DNA of 64,000 bases from Chionoecetes opilio. Its lineage: Eukaryota; Arthropoda; Malacostraca; Decapoda; Majidae. Below are positions 20,322-31,564 of this stretch, piece by piece. Both the position numbers and the translations under genes were made by a program. Position 1 is the first letter of the stretch; each line of letters starts with the position of its first letter. Location: positions 131,501 through 195,500 of the forward strand of contig JACEEZ010013404.1 of assembly GCA_016584305.1 (NCBI GenBank), given 5' to 3'. The notes below the pieces were generated by a model. That model saw only the letters and a list, made by a program, of their open reading frames with translations, had not been told where the DNA came from and ran no database searches.

Positions 20322-20387
<66 letters not shown>
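20322..20387. repeat. (GA)n microsatellite
   Basis: About 33 uninterrupted GA units. Confidence 0.95.
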
Positions 20388-20389
<2 letters not shown>

Positions 20390-20700
20390 GTAAATTGTGG
20401 AGCCGAAGAATTTTTTGTAAACTTTTCTGCACGGTGCGAATTGCGATAGATACCTCTTCTTTTATTTTTTTTATTTAATCAACTAACATCATGGTTGACA
20501 TGGGGCTACAATTGGCAAAGAGGTTGGTGAAGGCAATGAGTGGCAAAAGCTAAAGATGTCCCCTGTCCCGGGGACATCTATCTGAAAGCTATGCCTTGTA
20601 AGATAATAACTAAGTACACACTGTTACAAGCTGAGGGTTACTGTCCCAGGCTGAGGGTTATATTCACTAAAAAAGGCACTTGTCAGGCGCACTATTGACA
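20388..20700. other. No recognised feature
   Basis: Unassigned sequence with a local duplication of GGCTGAGGGTTA. Confidence 0.4.
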
Positions 20701-20718
20701 CATCACGCCTTACGGGCA

Positions 20719-21045
20719 CTAAGGCGGATGTATGCGGCACCATCTGTGGGCCGCCACCTTCACCTGCTGGGTGTTCATGGCCACGACATCCACCTCAACC
20801 GTGAAGGCGTTCCACAGTGTCGCCGTGGCCCAAGTAAAGGCTCGCTGGCCCATCACGGTGTGGGTCCTCGGGGCCTCGAGGAGATCACCTGACACTACCG
20901 TCCTCGTAGCGCGCTCTGACCTCCTCCACGGGACCTGAAGTCCTGCAAGGTGGGAAGAGTGTTGCACCTGGGCCTTGTGCAACACTGAGGGCACCGACTC
21001 TCCTCCGGTGCCCCAGGCTGTCAAGCTGGGAGTGGGGATCGTCCC
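20719..21045 (-). pseudogene. Possible C-terminal end of a LINE polyprotein
   Basis: The minus strand encodes RTHTVMGQRAFTWATATLWN then AFTVEVDVVAMNTQQVKVAA and stops. The order resembles the C-terminal GxRAFxxAxPxLWN region common in jockey/CR1-like LINE proteins, but I cannot assign a family. Upstream the frame runs into the (CT)n array. Confidence 0.35.
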
Positions 21046-21051
21046 GCCACT

Positions 21052-21145
<94 letters not shown>
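21052..21145. repeat. (CT)n microsatellite
   Basis: Nearly 47 uninterrupted CT units. Confidence 0.95.
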
Positions 21146-21147
<2 letters not shown>

Positions 21148-21273
21148 TCTTTGTGTCGATGCAGTTGGTATTTTATCTGCAGTCCACATCAAACTGTTAA
21201 TTCTTGCCATAAGTAAAATGTTGCTTTTAGGGGAATGTAATCCTTTGTTACTATGTAAAGGGTGAAAGGTCTT

Positions 21274-21310
21274 AACACACACACACAAACACACACACAC
21301 ACACACACAC
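21274..21310. repeat. (CA)n microsatellite
   Basis: ACACACACAAACACACAC-type run with one interruption. Confidence 0.9.
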
Positions 21311-21441
21311 GACAGTTTCTCTTCACATTTTCCCTAACACGTATACACATACATATATTTTTTCTTTTTTCTTTCGCTTGCTGTTTCCTCTCACGAGTAT
21401 ATTTTCTATTTTTTTTCTCCAGTGTTTTTACGTTTGTGGCA

Positions 21442-21651
21442 TTAACTCCTTCCGCCCAGATCTTTCCTTTGCTATATAAAATCGTCCGTTGTTAGCCATA
21501 AGATTTCGAAAAGCAACTTAATATACCAAATTAGTTAGTGGACAAAGATACTAAACAGGTCATATCTATAAAATATTGTTTATATTCACTAAAAATCGTC
21601 TAATGGCACCCAAACTAGAATGGAAATTACGCTCTGGGCTTCAAGGGGTTA
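21442..21651 (-). mobile_element. MITE-1 copy E
   Basis: TTAACTCCTTCCGCCCAGAT at the left and GGGCTTCAAGGGGTTA at the right; the interior AAAATCGTCTAATGG block is present. Confidence 0.85.
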
Positions 21652-21828
21652 GTCCTTCGTCCACATATCAACTGAACGGCTACGCTTACTGCGAGGCTGT
21701 CAATAGCAGAAAAAGGTTTGTTTTTGTCTGGCTTTTCGTGGCCCTTTTGTTGTTTTCGGTTGGTTTTTGTTTATCCTGTCATTGTGGTTGAAAATAGTGG
21801 TTGACGGTGGCAATGTGTGTGGCTGGGG

Positions 21829-22165
21829 TTGTGGTGGTGGTTGAGATAGGGCGGTAGTTGTAGTGGAGGGGAGTGTTCCTGCTTGTGGTGGTGGTTGAGA
21901 TAGGGCGGTAGTTGTAGTGGGGGGGAGTGTTCCTGATTGTGGTGGTGGTTGAGATAGGGCGGGTAGTTGTAGTGGGGGGGGTGTTCCTGGTTGTGGTGGT
22001 GGTTGAGATAGGGCGGTAGTCTGTAGTGGGGGGGGTGTTCCTGCTTGTGGTGGTGGTTGAGATAGGGCGGTAGTTGTAGTGGCTGGGGTTGTGGTGGTGG
22101 TTGAGAAGGGTGGTAGTTGTAGTGGGGGTGGTGTTCTTGGTTGTGGTGGTGGATGAGGTAGTGTT
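21829..22165. repeat. 54-bp GT-rich minisatellite
   Basis: About six units of TTGTGGTGGTGGTTGAGATA + GGGCGGTAGTTGTAGTGG + GGGGAGTGTTCCTGC, spacing 54-56 bases. On the minus strand it is open and would give TTTALSQPPPQ repeats; I see no start context or domain and treat it as repeat DNA. Confidence 0.85.
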
Positions 22166-22218
22166 TTTGTGGTGTAATGGTGGTGAAGGTGTTTCTGGGG
22201 TGGTGTGGTGGATGTGTC

Positions 22219-22425
22219 TAACCCTTTCACCAGTTCTTCCTTAGATTGATATGATAATTATCTTTTGGTCAGCCATAAATTAGAAAGTTAACTGGAATAT
22301 ACATTAGATAGTCGACCAAAGGATACTTAAACAGGTCATAATCAAAAACTATTCTTATAGTCACTAAAAATCATCTAATGGCGGTCAAATTACAATGGAA
22401 ATTACGTTCTGGGTCTCAAGGGGTT
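22219..22425 (-). mobile_element. MITE-1 copy F, divergent
   Basis: TAACCCTTTCACCAGTTCTT to TCTGGGTCTCAAGGGGTTC. More substitutions than the other copies, so probably older. Confidence 0.75.
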
Positions 22426-22559
22426 CATTTTAGGCGTTGAATGGCGGTGTGTGTGCTTAGATTTTCATGAGGTTCACAATGTTTTTTTTTATTATTCGTT
22501 TTTTTATTTTTTTTTATTTGATATTTATGATGTCCACTTGTGTTACTGTGATTTGATAT

Positions 22560-22560
22560 A

Positions 22561-22597
<37 letters not shown>

Positions 22598-22650
22598 TGT
22601 TATTATTATTATTGTTATTTATATTATCATTATTATTTTCATCATCATCA
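22560..22650. repeat. (ATT)n microsatellite
   Basis: TATTATTATT runs with ACT and GTT interruptions. Confidence 0.9.
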
Positions 22651-22755
22651 GTATCATTAAAATCTGTATCTATATGACCGAGTGATTTGTCTGTGTCTCG
22701 GTCTGTCATCAACGAGTTTGATTCCAAGGAGGTCGACTTTGAGAATCGGATTAAC

Positions 22756-22962
22756 TAACCCCTTCAGACCCAGAACGTTATTTCCATTGTAATTTGGGTA
22801 TCATTAGACGGTTTTTAGTGAATATAAACAATAATTTATAGAATGACCTGTTTAATATCCTTGTCGACTAACTTACTTGGTATATTCAGTTACATTTTAT
22901 AATTTTATGGCTAACAGACAATTTTTTATAGCAAATTAAAGATCTGGGCGTGAAGGGCTTAA
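22756..22962 (+). mobile_element. MITE-1 copy G
   Basis: TAACCCCTTCAGACCCAGAA to GGGCGTGAAGGGCTTAA. Confidence 0.85.
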
Positions 22963-23285
22963 CATCATTCAACGCAGAATACTGAGAACCCGGTTGTAAA
23001 AAAATGCCGATATTTCAAAATGTCCGACTCCCACAAAAGTGACTAGTGGAAAACTTTACTGGAAGAGAAATCGTGCGCCTGGTAACGAGGTACATCTCTT
23101 TCTACGGCCACAGCTGATTGGCTCACCGGATCTCCTAGGACTTCATATAGGAGAGCCATTCCCTTTTCCCCATTAAGTTCTTTTTAAAGTTTAGCACCAT
23201 CATTAGTTCTCCCCAAACTCTTTTATCCCCATAAGTTTTCACTCTTTTCTTGGAAGGGTCACGGCGATACTTACCCGCCACAGGA

Positions 23286-23336
23286 GGCATTATGTACAAA
23301 AAAGACGGTTTAAAGACGGTTTTTGTACATAATGCC
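23286..23336. repeat. Hairpin, 17-bp arms
   Basis: GGCATTATGTACAAAAA and TTTTTGTACATAATGCC flank a 17-base loop in which AGACGG is repeated. Confidence 0.75.
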
Positions 23337-23545
23337 TATAATTTGCATGACAAGACTAAAATGCGTTGCTGTTTTTATTTTGCTAAGCTGTTATCCTTTG
23401 TAGATGCACCTGTATCTAGTAGTAATGCTGCATGTACTACTTTAGCTAACATTCTATTGAAAGCTCATGTCCTCAATGTAAGTGACAAAGAAAAGGCTGT
23501 GGGATGCCTCAGGAGGCAAGAAAAGCTCTAGCGATAGCTCTCCAA

Positions 23546-23752
23546 CTATAGTCTATTCACTTAAGCTGGATTCTTGGGAGCTGCTCGATGCCTACCTGAG
23601 TATGTAAGGACGTCGCTGATTGGCTGAGGCTACCAAAATACCACCACCATCACCACCCAGCCCGCGTGCATCAGCCAATCAGCGACGTCCTTACATACTC
23701 GGGTAGGCATCGAGCAGCTCCCAAGAATCCAGCTTAAGTGAATAGACTATAG
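23546..23752. repeat. Near-perfect inverted repeat, 82-bp arms
   Basis: CTATAGTCTATTCACTTAAG... to TGATTGGCTGA (23546-23627) pairs with 23671-23752, with only one or two mismatches (CTGAGTATG against CATACTCGG). The spacer of 43 bases is CCA-rich. The high arm identity suggests a recent event. Confidence 0.9.
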
Positions 23753-23759
23753 TGATAGA

Positions 23760-24200
23760 CATAGACATAGTTGTAATAGACATAGTGTTGTGATATGCAT
23801 ATAATGTTTAAGTAATACGATATATGATAATGAATATCAAATTTTGACAGCTCTACAAAGTTGCCTCTTATTACTATCGGCCATCTCACCGTTTATGAGT
23901 TAGACAAAAAACGGGCAAAAATGACCAAAATTCACTAATTTGACCTTGAAATATGACCTTTTGACCTTGAAGATGACCCTAGGTGGTGTTGAAAATGTCG
24001 CTAGTGAATTCGCCGTCCTCAAAAATCACTATTTGGACCCCGAGATCGTGTCTCTAGCCCTTCTAGAAGTCATTTTAGCGCAGGACTCAAGTTAATCCTT
24101 TAGACTCAAGTTACAAACCCCGAGGTCGTGACGTTCCAGTCCTTCTTTAAAGGATGCTATGGCCACGTGTGGATCGTGTGTGTGTGTGCGTGTATTGTGT
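23760..24200. other. Unassigned sequence with TGACCTT repeats
   Basis: The stretch TGACCTTGAAATATGACCTT TTGACCTTGAAGATGACCC repeats TGACCTT. A similar GGTCA-rich phrase occurs near 39770 in the PIN/FEN-like element. No gene seen. Confidence 0.4.
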
Positions 24201-24204
24201 GTGT

Positions 24205-24503
24205 ATTTATCTAGTTGTATTCATCTAGTTGTATTTTACAGGGCCTGAGCTACAATCATATGGCCCCGTCTCCATATCTACATTTGTATCATTCATCCTT
24301 AGTTGTAGTTAGTGTTGGCCGAAACCACCACCCCGGGAGGCGGGTCACAAACCCCTGGCTAACACCCGGTACCCATTCACTGCTGGGTGGACAGGGGCTC
24401 GGGTTTTAAGAAGACCGCCCATCTCTCTTCGCTCCGCCCGGGGATCGAACCCGGGACTTCTAGGTTGTGAGCCGCGCGTGCTACCACTACACTACGGAGT
24501 ACC
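24205..24503 (-). mobile_element. SINE-C, tRNA-Val-like head
   Basis: On the minus strand the head reads ACTCCGTAGTGTAGTGGTAG, CACGCGCGGCTCACAACC, then CCCGGGTTCGATCCCCGGG (complete T arm with B box) and GCGGAGC pairing with the 5' stem. It resembles tRNA-Val(CAC). The body continues through TGTCCACCCAGCAGTGAATG and ends in the repeated CAACTAGAT tail, so this is a SINE rather than a functional tRNA gene. Confidence 0.8.
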
Positions 24504-24600
24504 CTCAGTATGGAGTACGGAGTGTGTGTGTGTGTGTGTCCGGTCTTTTAGTGACTGGCAAATGATAGGAAGGAGATGATGCGAATGTAGATAGGCGACT

Positions 24601-25889
24601 TAAGAACATAAGAAAAGAAAAAAGCTACAAGAGGCCGCGAGGACCTATATATACACTTGGTAGTTCCTGTTACTTAACACTATATATATCTACCTCCATC
24701 TTTCATCCCCATCCATGAATTTATCCAGCCTCCTTTTAAAGCTCCCTATTGACTCCTCATTGGCCACCTGACGACTGAGTCCATTCCAATGATTTACTAC
24801 CCTATTTGTGAACCAGTTTTTCCCTATTTCCTTTTTAAATTTCGCTTTTCCAGCTTGAATCCGTTACTTCTTGTTCTACCCTGATTACTAGCCAAAAGAA
24901 CTTTTCCTACATCGCCTTTATTGTAAACACTTTAAAACTTCTATCAGATCGCCCCTCACTCTGCGCCTCTCGAGTGATTGTAAATTTAATAGTTTCAATC
25001 TCTTCTCATAACTAAAGTTACGCATCCCCTGTATCATTTCGGTCATCTTTCTCTGCACTGATTCTAACAAGGCTATATCCATCACGTAATACGGAGACCA
25101 AAACTGTACCACATAGTCTAGGTGAGGTCTGACTAGAGCCACATAAAGCTTTAGAATATCCTCAGCACTTCTACTTTTAACACTCCTGGTATAATGCATC
25201 TAAACACCCTATTAGCTCGATTTTTAGCCTCAATACATGGATTCCTAGGACGGAGGTCTGAGCTTACCCTCATTTCTTTCTCACCTTCTGATCTTTTCAG
25301 TGATACATTGCGTATAGTGTACCTATTACCAGGATTTTTTCTACCAACATTAATTACCATACACTTATCAATAGTAAATTCCATCTCCCACCTGACTACC
25401 CACTCATTTAATTTATCTAAGTCTGCTTGCAATATGTTTACACCAGACTGTGATCTAATAATCCTACCTACCTTAGTATCATCAGCAAACTTGCTGATAT
25501 CACTGCTAATACCCCTATCTAAGTCGTTGATCTAAATAAAACATAGTAATGGACCCAAAACAGACCCTTGTGGAACCCCACTCGTTACCTGACCCCATTC
25601 AGATTTAGAACCATTAATTGTAGCCCTTTGTTGCTTATCACTTAGCCAAGATCTAATCTAACGAAGAACCTCTCCATCTATTCCAAGTGCCTTAACCTTA
25701 TTTAAGTCTCTCGTGTGGTACCTTGTCGAATGCCATACTAAAGTCCAGGTATACTATATCATAATCCTCATCATTGTCTGCTGTTTCATAAACTTTCCTA
25801 TAAAAACTCAATAAATTAGTGAGACATGGTCTACCCTTGGTGAACCCATGTTGTGAATCGATAAACTTCGTCTGGAGTTATATTGATAG
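24601..25889 (-). pseudogene. CR1-like LINE, 5'-truncated, RT domain to 3' end
   Basis: The longest copy of this LINE in the window. From upstream to downstream on the minus strand: NLLSFYRKVYETADNDEDYD, IVYLDFSMAFDKVPHERL (first catalytic Asp), TSGVPQGSVLGPLL, INDLDRGISSDISKFADDTK (catalytic FADD), NEWVVRWEMEFTIDKCMVIN, then the thumb (LYVALVRPHLDYVVQFWSPY) and 3' UTR with the TTCTTATGTTCTTA tail at 24601. Several frameshifts and stops. The endonuclease and ORF1 are absent, the usual outcome of incomplete reverse transcription. Confidence 0.85.
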
Positions 25890-26094
25890 TGATGATGAGT
25901 CCCTCCACCATTCCTGTACCGTAAAGGGGTGTGTAAGAGAACACCAATGGTACCATTCATATACTGAAGGAGTGTGGGCTGGCAGGAATCAAAAGTAGTG
26001 GGGAGGTAGTTTGGTAGTGGCGGTGTGACGTGGTTGGTAGCGAGGCTAGTCGGCAGGCAAACACGTGGGTTGCTGGTCTGCTAAGGCCCGGTTA

Positions 26095-26942
26095 GACTTC
26101 ACGTTTTTGATACGTGCGTCTTGTTATCGTGACGTCACCGTGACGTCACGATGACGTTATCTCGTCTCACTGGTCACTCCTGCTCGCTCTTATCAGACAA
26201 CATTGCAGTATAAAACCGCCTTGCTTTCCTTACTTCCTCCCTTTTGTACCCCATGACACACCTATTACTCCCTTCACTATATCCCCCTTCACTCCCTGCC
26301 CTACCTATATAGCGCTATAATCCCTGACAACAGCGCTATTGCAAAGGTTACAAGTGGACTATGTATAGCGGGGGTCACAGGTGTTGCCACATATCGCAGT
26401 CGTGGCGCTATTTTTCAAGTCGGTAATAATTACTACCTATTGCACGGCCTGTAGAGGGTGTTGGTGGCGTAGCGTGATGCTGTAGGAAGGATGGTATATA
26501 GTAGCTACTAGAGGGGCACGTGAGAGGGTTAGAACTAGAGAACACGAGAAATAACGCAGGAAAATACACCATAGGTGTAGTGGCCACCATAGGTTGGTGG
26601 GGCTTACATTCAAGCAGCGTTGCCGCTGTTCCCCCTTCAAGCAGCGGGACACAATATTTTCACATCATGTATGTCTTCCATTACTAATATTGTCTTCCAG
26701 AATCACTGATAATAAATATATTTTAAATCAGACCTTGGAAACAGCATTATTTTGATATTGCAAAACTTAGTTACGTATAATGTTCTATAAATTGTGGCAC
26801 CACCGCTCACGCACCCCGCCAAAAGAATTGGCGGCTCCGAATCTTTAGCCTCCAGACGCACGTCTTTCAAGGTCACACAAGCAGGAAATGACGTCACGGT
26901 GACAAGACGCACGTAGCAAATACGTGTAGTCTGAACCCCGCA
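26095..26942. mobile_element. PIF/Harbinger-type MITE, 848 bp
   Basis: Termini GGCCCGGTTAGACTTCACGT and (reverse complement of the right end) TGCGGGGTTCAGACTACACG, both followed by TACGTGCGTCTTGT and GTGACGTCA. TAA is duplicated at 26092-26094 and 26943-26945. The interior contains repeats of CCCTTCACT and no transposase. Confidence 0.85.
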
Positions 26943-27082
26943 TAAGTCTTAGTAGTGTGTGTGTCCCAAATGAGTAAGTGTGTGGAGTATAAATCAATAC
27001 TCACTGTCTTTATATCTATAACATAATACTTATCACATTCTTGGCATCGCTAAAATAACAAACAAATGGAAATTCTTCAAAC

Positions 27083-27088
27083 TTTAAT
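27083..27088 (-). promoter_or_regulatory. Poly(A) signal of the fibrinogen-related gene
   Basis: ATTAAA on the minus strand (TTTAAT on plus), 244 bases beyond the stop codon; a common variant signal. Confidence 0.5.
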
Positions 27089-27331
27089 TGCTCAAATAAG
27101 TAATACAGCGGTGCACAGAAGTGTTAGTAAGCTTTACATAAACAACCGATGTGGTAGTGAGGGAAATAAAGTACCAAAAAAGGAAAAATAGTTCAGCCTA
27201 CGATATCCAACATGCCTTCTGGTATAGTACTGCGGCCTTGACGGGGATCTTCCTGTGGCTCGTAAATAGCCTGAACCTCGCCTCTGCAGGTCATGTCTTG
27301 TCGGGCCTAAGAGTCGGGTACGGAAATGTCT

Positions 27332-30328
27332 TCACTCACAGCCGCAGTTCTTGTCGTTGAGGTGGATGGTCTTGAAGGAGGAGTCGCAGATGGATGGCCG
27401 GAGTTTCATCTGGAGTTGCTTCACGGACCTCCTACCCGCGGCGTAGCAGGTTATGTCGAGTGTGTTGTTGTAGGTGGAGGTGGGGTTGAAGTAGCGGCAG
27501 TTGTAGTACCACCAGGCGCCGCCCTGCGTGGCTGCACAGTTGTCTGTAACACCATGAGCAACACAACCTTGAGCTTTAACTGTGATTGGCTTGAATCAGC
27601 GTGCAGGGAAATGTATTCAAATACAGAAATGCTAAACTAATCAACAGACGAAAAGATGGAATGAAACGCACTAAAAACACACTGAACATGATGAGCCTAA
27701 ACTTTGGATACATTTTATTTTTTTCTTCTATATTATATAACTGGCGTGGGACTCACTGCTGTAGCTGTCGTAGTCCCTGTCAAGTGTGGTGAAGGCGCGG
27801 CCACTCATGTACTGGAAGCAGTATGTTACAATCGAACTTCCAGTTCGTGTGCCGGACAGGGAAGCGGTATACCTGCACGGGGGGGGGGGGGGGGGGCAGG
27901 ACAAGAAGAACTCAGTGCAGGTAGAAGTCATGATAGCATACGTTGGACGCTTAATAATCCATCATAATGAGTGGTAAATACATGAGAATAATGAACAGTG
28001 TTGTCCGTTTGTGACTTGGTGCCTGTGTTTACCTAGTGTCCTCTGAGGAGACTTTGAAGGACTGGTAGGTAGCGTAGTCATAACCCCCGGACGCTAACTC
28101 CATGTCCAGACGGACGGCGTAGGCGCGGCTGTACGTCATCTGGTGCAGCAGTTCATTGCCTGGATAACATAAATGAGGAGGTGGGTTGACACGAAGGGCA
28201 TGGGACGCGAGATAGGATCGTGAACACACACTGAATCAAGATACAAAGTGTTGTGCGGCGAGCCTCGCACACCTGCTGTAATGTACAACCCGATGAGAAA
28301 GAAGGTTGGATCCTGACTGACCTCTCTGGGGTCACGGCTCACAGCTCCAAACTGGGTATGTGATTTAAGGGAAGAGGACACAGAATAATCAAATAAGGTG
28401 AAAGAAAGGAGGAGTTAAGATTAGTATAACCAATCACTAAATATAAATGGGAGGAATAATACAAGTGAGCCAATAGGTGAAGGAAGGTGATTAGGACAAG
28501 TGGGTGGAGGTGGCGTGAGCGTGGCGTGAGGTGAGTGAGGTCATACGTGGCGCCACGAAGGACTTGCTATAAATTTTTTTTTTTTATACACCCGGAGAGC
28601 TCATACGTTGGCTTCATCGTCCTCTCTTCTGTGTCTCCTTTGATTGTGTATATATGTTTTTAATTTTATATGTGTATATATAAATATTATTTGTGTATTA
28701 TGTTTTTGTTCGTGCCACGATTATTTTTTGTAACATGGTTATAGGTATACACTTAGGTCTTGTGTTTGTATAAGTTAGGACAGCTGAAGACAGTCTTATT
28801 TAATTAACTCCTTCACGCCCAGATCTTTCCTTTGCTATGAAAAATTGTCTTTTGTGGAGCCATAAAATTACGAAAAGTAACTGAATATACTAAATTAGGT
28901 AGTGAACAAGGATACTAAACAGGTCATATCTATAAAACAAATGCTTATATTCACTAAAAATCGTCTAATGGTATCTAAATTACAATGGAAATTACGTCTG
29001 GGTCTCAAGGGTTAACGTGGCCGAGCGTTTGTACTGTATAGCCAGCCATTCATTTCACCCTCTCCTGTATCTTGTTAGTCTTATTATCTCCTTCTCTTAA
29101 TTTGTCTTTGATCGCGCCGACGCAGACACAGCTGCCCTATCAGGTCAACTTACTATCTCTTCCCTCTCTCCGGTCAGTATATTCCCGTTCTCTATGGGAG
29201 TATGTGGTTTCTGAGTGAAGACACTTGGGTGTAGCTCCGAAACTAACCATAGGATTTTATCGAAACTACCCTCATTGTGATTCCCATGCAAAGTTACTGT
29301 CGATTTCCCACGGAACCTACCATATCAGTAACCTAACGTAACCTAACCTGACGTGTTCAAGAATAAACGCCACATACTCTTCCAGAAAACGGGAATATGC
29401 CACCGGGTATAGTATGCCATTCGTAAGTTAACTCTACCCACTTTTCCTAATCACCTTCCTTCTCCTACTGGCTCACTTGTGTTCCTCCTCCCATTTATAT
29501 GTAGTGATTGGTCATGTTCATTTCAACTCCTCCTTCCTTTCACCTCATTTGTTCATCCTGTGTCCTCTTCCCTGGAGTCACGCCCCCTTACCCAGGTTGG
29601 AGCTGTGAGCCGTAACCCCAGGTCAGTCAGGATCCGTTCTTCTTCTTTGCCAGTTGGATTCCGTGTGGTGTAAATACTTTGTAAATATTTAATATACAGC
29701 CAAAAGGGAGTGACGTGTTAAATTGGACCACCTATCATAGAGAGTGAGAGTGAAGCATTCCTACAGCACTAAACGACACACACCTGTTCCTGAGCAGACC
29801 ACATCGCTACAACAACGGATTTATGTATTAAGGACAACGGTATACACCTACCCAGATAGTACTCTTTGTAAGGACTGCCGAAGCCTGCTTTATACGCATC
29901 CCACGTCACATTGAAATTTAACTGGCTCATGTTCTGTCTGGCAGGCTGGTCTGTCTGGTTCTGGCGGTTCAGGAACACAGTCCATCCGCCACCGTCAGTC
30001 TCCATGTCGCACCACACGAACACCGGCCGCCCACACGTGCACCTGCCGGACAACATGGGCGTGAGGGAGGCCGCGATGGGAAGGCAAGGCTTGATGTGCC
30101 ACGCTAAGCTGTTACTGGTATAGATCGCCACAACAGCTTTTTAATATATGCTAAACGTAAGCAACATTGAGGTTTGTGAGAGACGCGCCGCCGAGTACTC
30201 ACGTGAAGGGGAAGATCTCGTACACGCCGCTGGTGGTGGCGCCGTGCAGGAGGTGGTCTGCACAGTCCACGGGTCTGTCCGGGGACACCGGGTAATGCAC
30301 TGATTATTCATGCCACGCACTACCATGA

Positions 30329-30378
<50 letters not shown>

Positions 30379-31270
30379 TCGTGTTTGATCAAGACCATGG
30401 TGAAGAGCACTGGTGAGAATCTTGTCGATTGGCAAGCCGAATTTTGATACAGATGTGTTCCTTCAAGAAGAGTTCAAGTCATATGAAAGTCACAACACTC
30501 TCCTCTCTTGTCCCTCATCCCCGACGCGTAGCAGCCTGCTGCGCCCCCCCCCCTCCCCCCACGGAGAGTGTATCTTGCTGAGTTCCCCTTTCTACCCCGC
30601 ACTCCTCGTTACTCGTCAGGATGGACAAGCCAGTCCTCGTACCGCACGCCGGCAGCACGAACACTCTCCTCTCTTTTTTTTCAAAGCATCTCTCTGACGG
30701 GCTCAAGCTAGTCCTCCCCTGCTGGAGGCCCGATAAAAAAAAAAAAAAAAAAATGAAAGTCATATGAAAACAGGAAGGTACACTACTGTAAAATATGAAT
30801 ATTTTTGTTAAGTCTTTAGATAACGAAAGAAATTTAAGTAACTTATATAAGAGATTACTATTTATCTCATTAAAATAGAATGAGTAAGTAAGAATATGGA
30901 ATGTATCGCCTCTATATCGGCTCATAGAACTGTTTGAAGTATTAAAGCTCACGGGGTTTTCTTTGTCAGTACAGTCATGTGTGGTCTGTCTAAACTCTAA
31001 AGTGTGACTGACGTTTGGCGGCATCTGAGGAAGGAGTTGTGGCTCCGGTGTAACAATGGTGATGTAAAATGTAACGTGTTGTAAGGTCCTCACTTACCTT
31101 ACGAGGGAAGACGCGGGGGCTGGCCGGTTCGTAGTGTTGAAGAAAGGGAAGGGTCCTGACCCGAGCATGGTTGTGGCTGCCTGTCGCTGGGCCGCTACGG
31201 GCTTGGGAGGTTCGGCTAACACGCCTCCCGCCCCCACCATCACCGCCACTGCATACACCGAGTGCCACAT
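27332..31270 (-). CDS. Secreted fibrinogen-related protein (FReD), six coding exons
   Basis: Coding exons on the minus strand: 31098-31270, 30203-30274, 29852-30042, 28033-28159, 27757-27872, 27332-27543. All introns are GT-AG, phases match at every junction, and the total is 891 nt (296 aa plus stop). Residues 1-19 (MWHSVYAVAVMVGAGGVLA) look like a signal peptide; a Pro/Ala-rich linker runs to about 57; the fibrinogen C-terminal domain fills the rest. Signatures in order: PVDCADHLLHG, GVYEIFPF, VWCDMETDGGGWTVF, EYYLGNELLHQMT, FTTLDRDYDSYS (Ca-site type), NCAATQGGAWWYYNC, QLQMKLRPS. The usual LNGxY...GIxWxxW segment is absent: after WWYYNC comes RYFNPTSTYNNTLDITCYAA with extra cysteines, and it ends NDKNCGCE. 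About five NxS/T sites. Relatives act as secreted lectins or immune recognition proteins, or as development factors; which one applies here cannot be told. Confidence 0.92.
27879..27896. repeat. G18 homopolymer in the intron before coding exon 5
   Basis: On the minus strand this is an uninterrupted C run that forms the pyrimidine tract six bases before the acceptor CGTGCAG at 27873. Length variation here could affect splicing. Confidence 0.85.
28285..29665. mobile_element. Foldback element in an intron of the fibrinogen-related gene
   Basis: About 225-bp imperfect inverted arms at 28285-28510 and 29436-29665 (shared blocks GGATCCTGACTGACCT, ACGGCTCACAGCTCCAA, GAAGGAAGGTGATTAGGA). They surround 900 bp that includes MITE-1 copy H. 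It lies in the intron between coding exons 3 and 4. Confidence 0.75.
28804..29014 (-). mobile_element. MITE-1 copy H (intronic)
   Basis: TTAACTCCTTCACGCCCAGA to GTCTGGGTCTCAAGGGTTAA; inside the foldback, in the fibrinogen-related gene intron. Confidence 0.85.
30331..30376. repeat. (CA)n microsatellite
   Basis: About 23 CA units in the intron upstream of coding exon 2. Confidence 0.95.
30493..30752 (+). mobile_element. Retroposed insert with poly(A) and 10-bp TSD
   Basis: Ends in A19 at 30734-30753. ATGAAAGTCA is repeated exactly at 30483-30492 and 30753-30762. The 260-bp body (GCGTAGCAGCCTGCTGCG ... GGAGGCCCGAT) matches nothing else I recognise here. It lies in the intron between coding exons 1 and 2 of the fibrinogen-related gene. 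Confidence 0.8.
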
Positions 31271-31564
31271 GTCGCTCTCTATGGGGTGGAGAGACATACA
31301 CGTAGTGATATCGTAATCATGTGTAATTCATGATCGATAATCTATGGTTATTCTATCAAGAAATTCTTACAACTTAAAACACGTAGTGTTGTTTATTCTA
31401 GAAATAGAAGAATCTTGTTGATGTTAACTTTATTATAGAATCTATATGTAAATTTTAGGGTGAATAACGAATTATTGAACAAATTAAACTCAAATGGGAT
31501 TGCATTGCATTGATTTTAGATACAATAAGCGATATGTACGAGTTCATTATTATTTGTAAATCGA

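Noticed and set aside
21700..22230. Pro/Gln-rich 176-codon frame on the minus strand
   Set aside because: It is a direct translation of a 54-bp GT-rich minisatellite, with no start context, signal or flanking exon.
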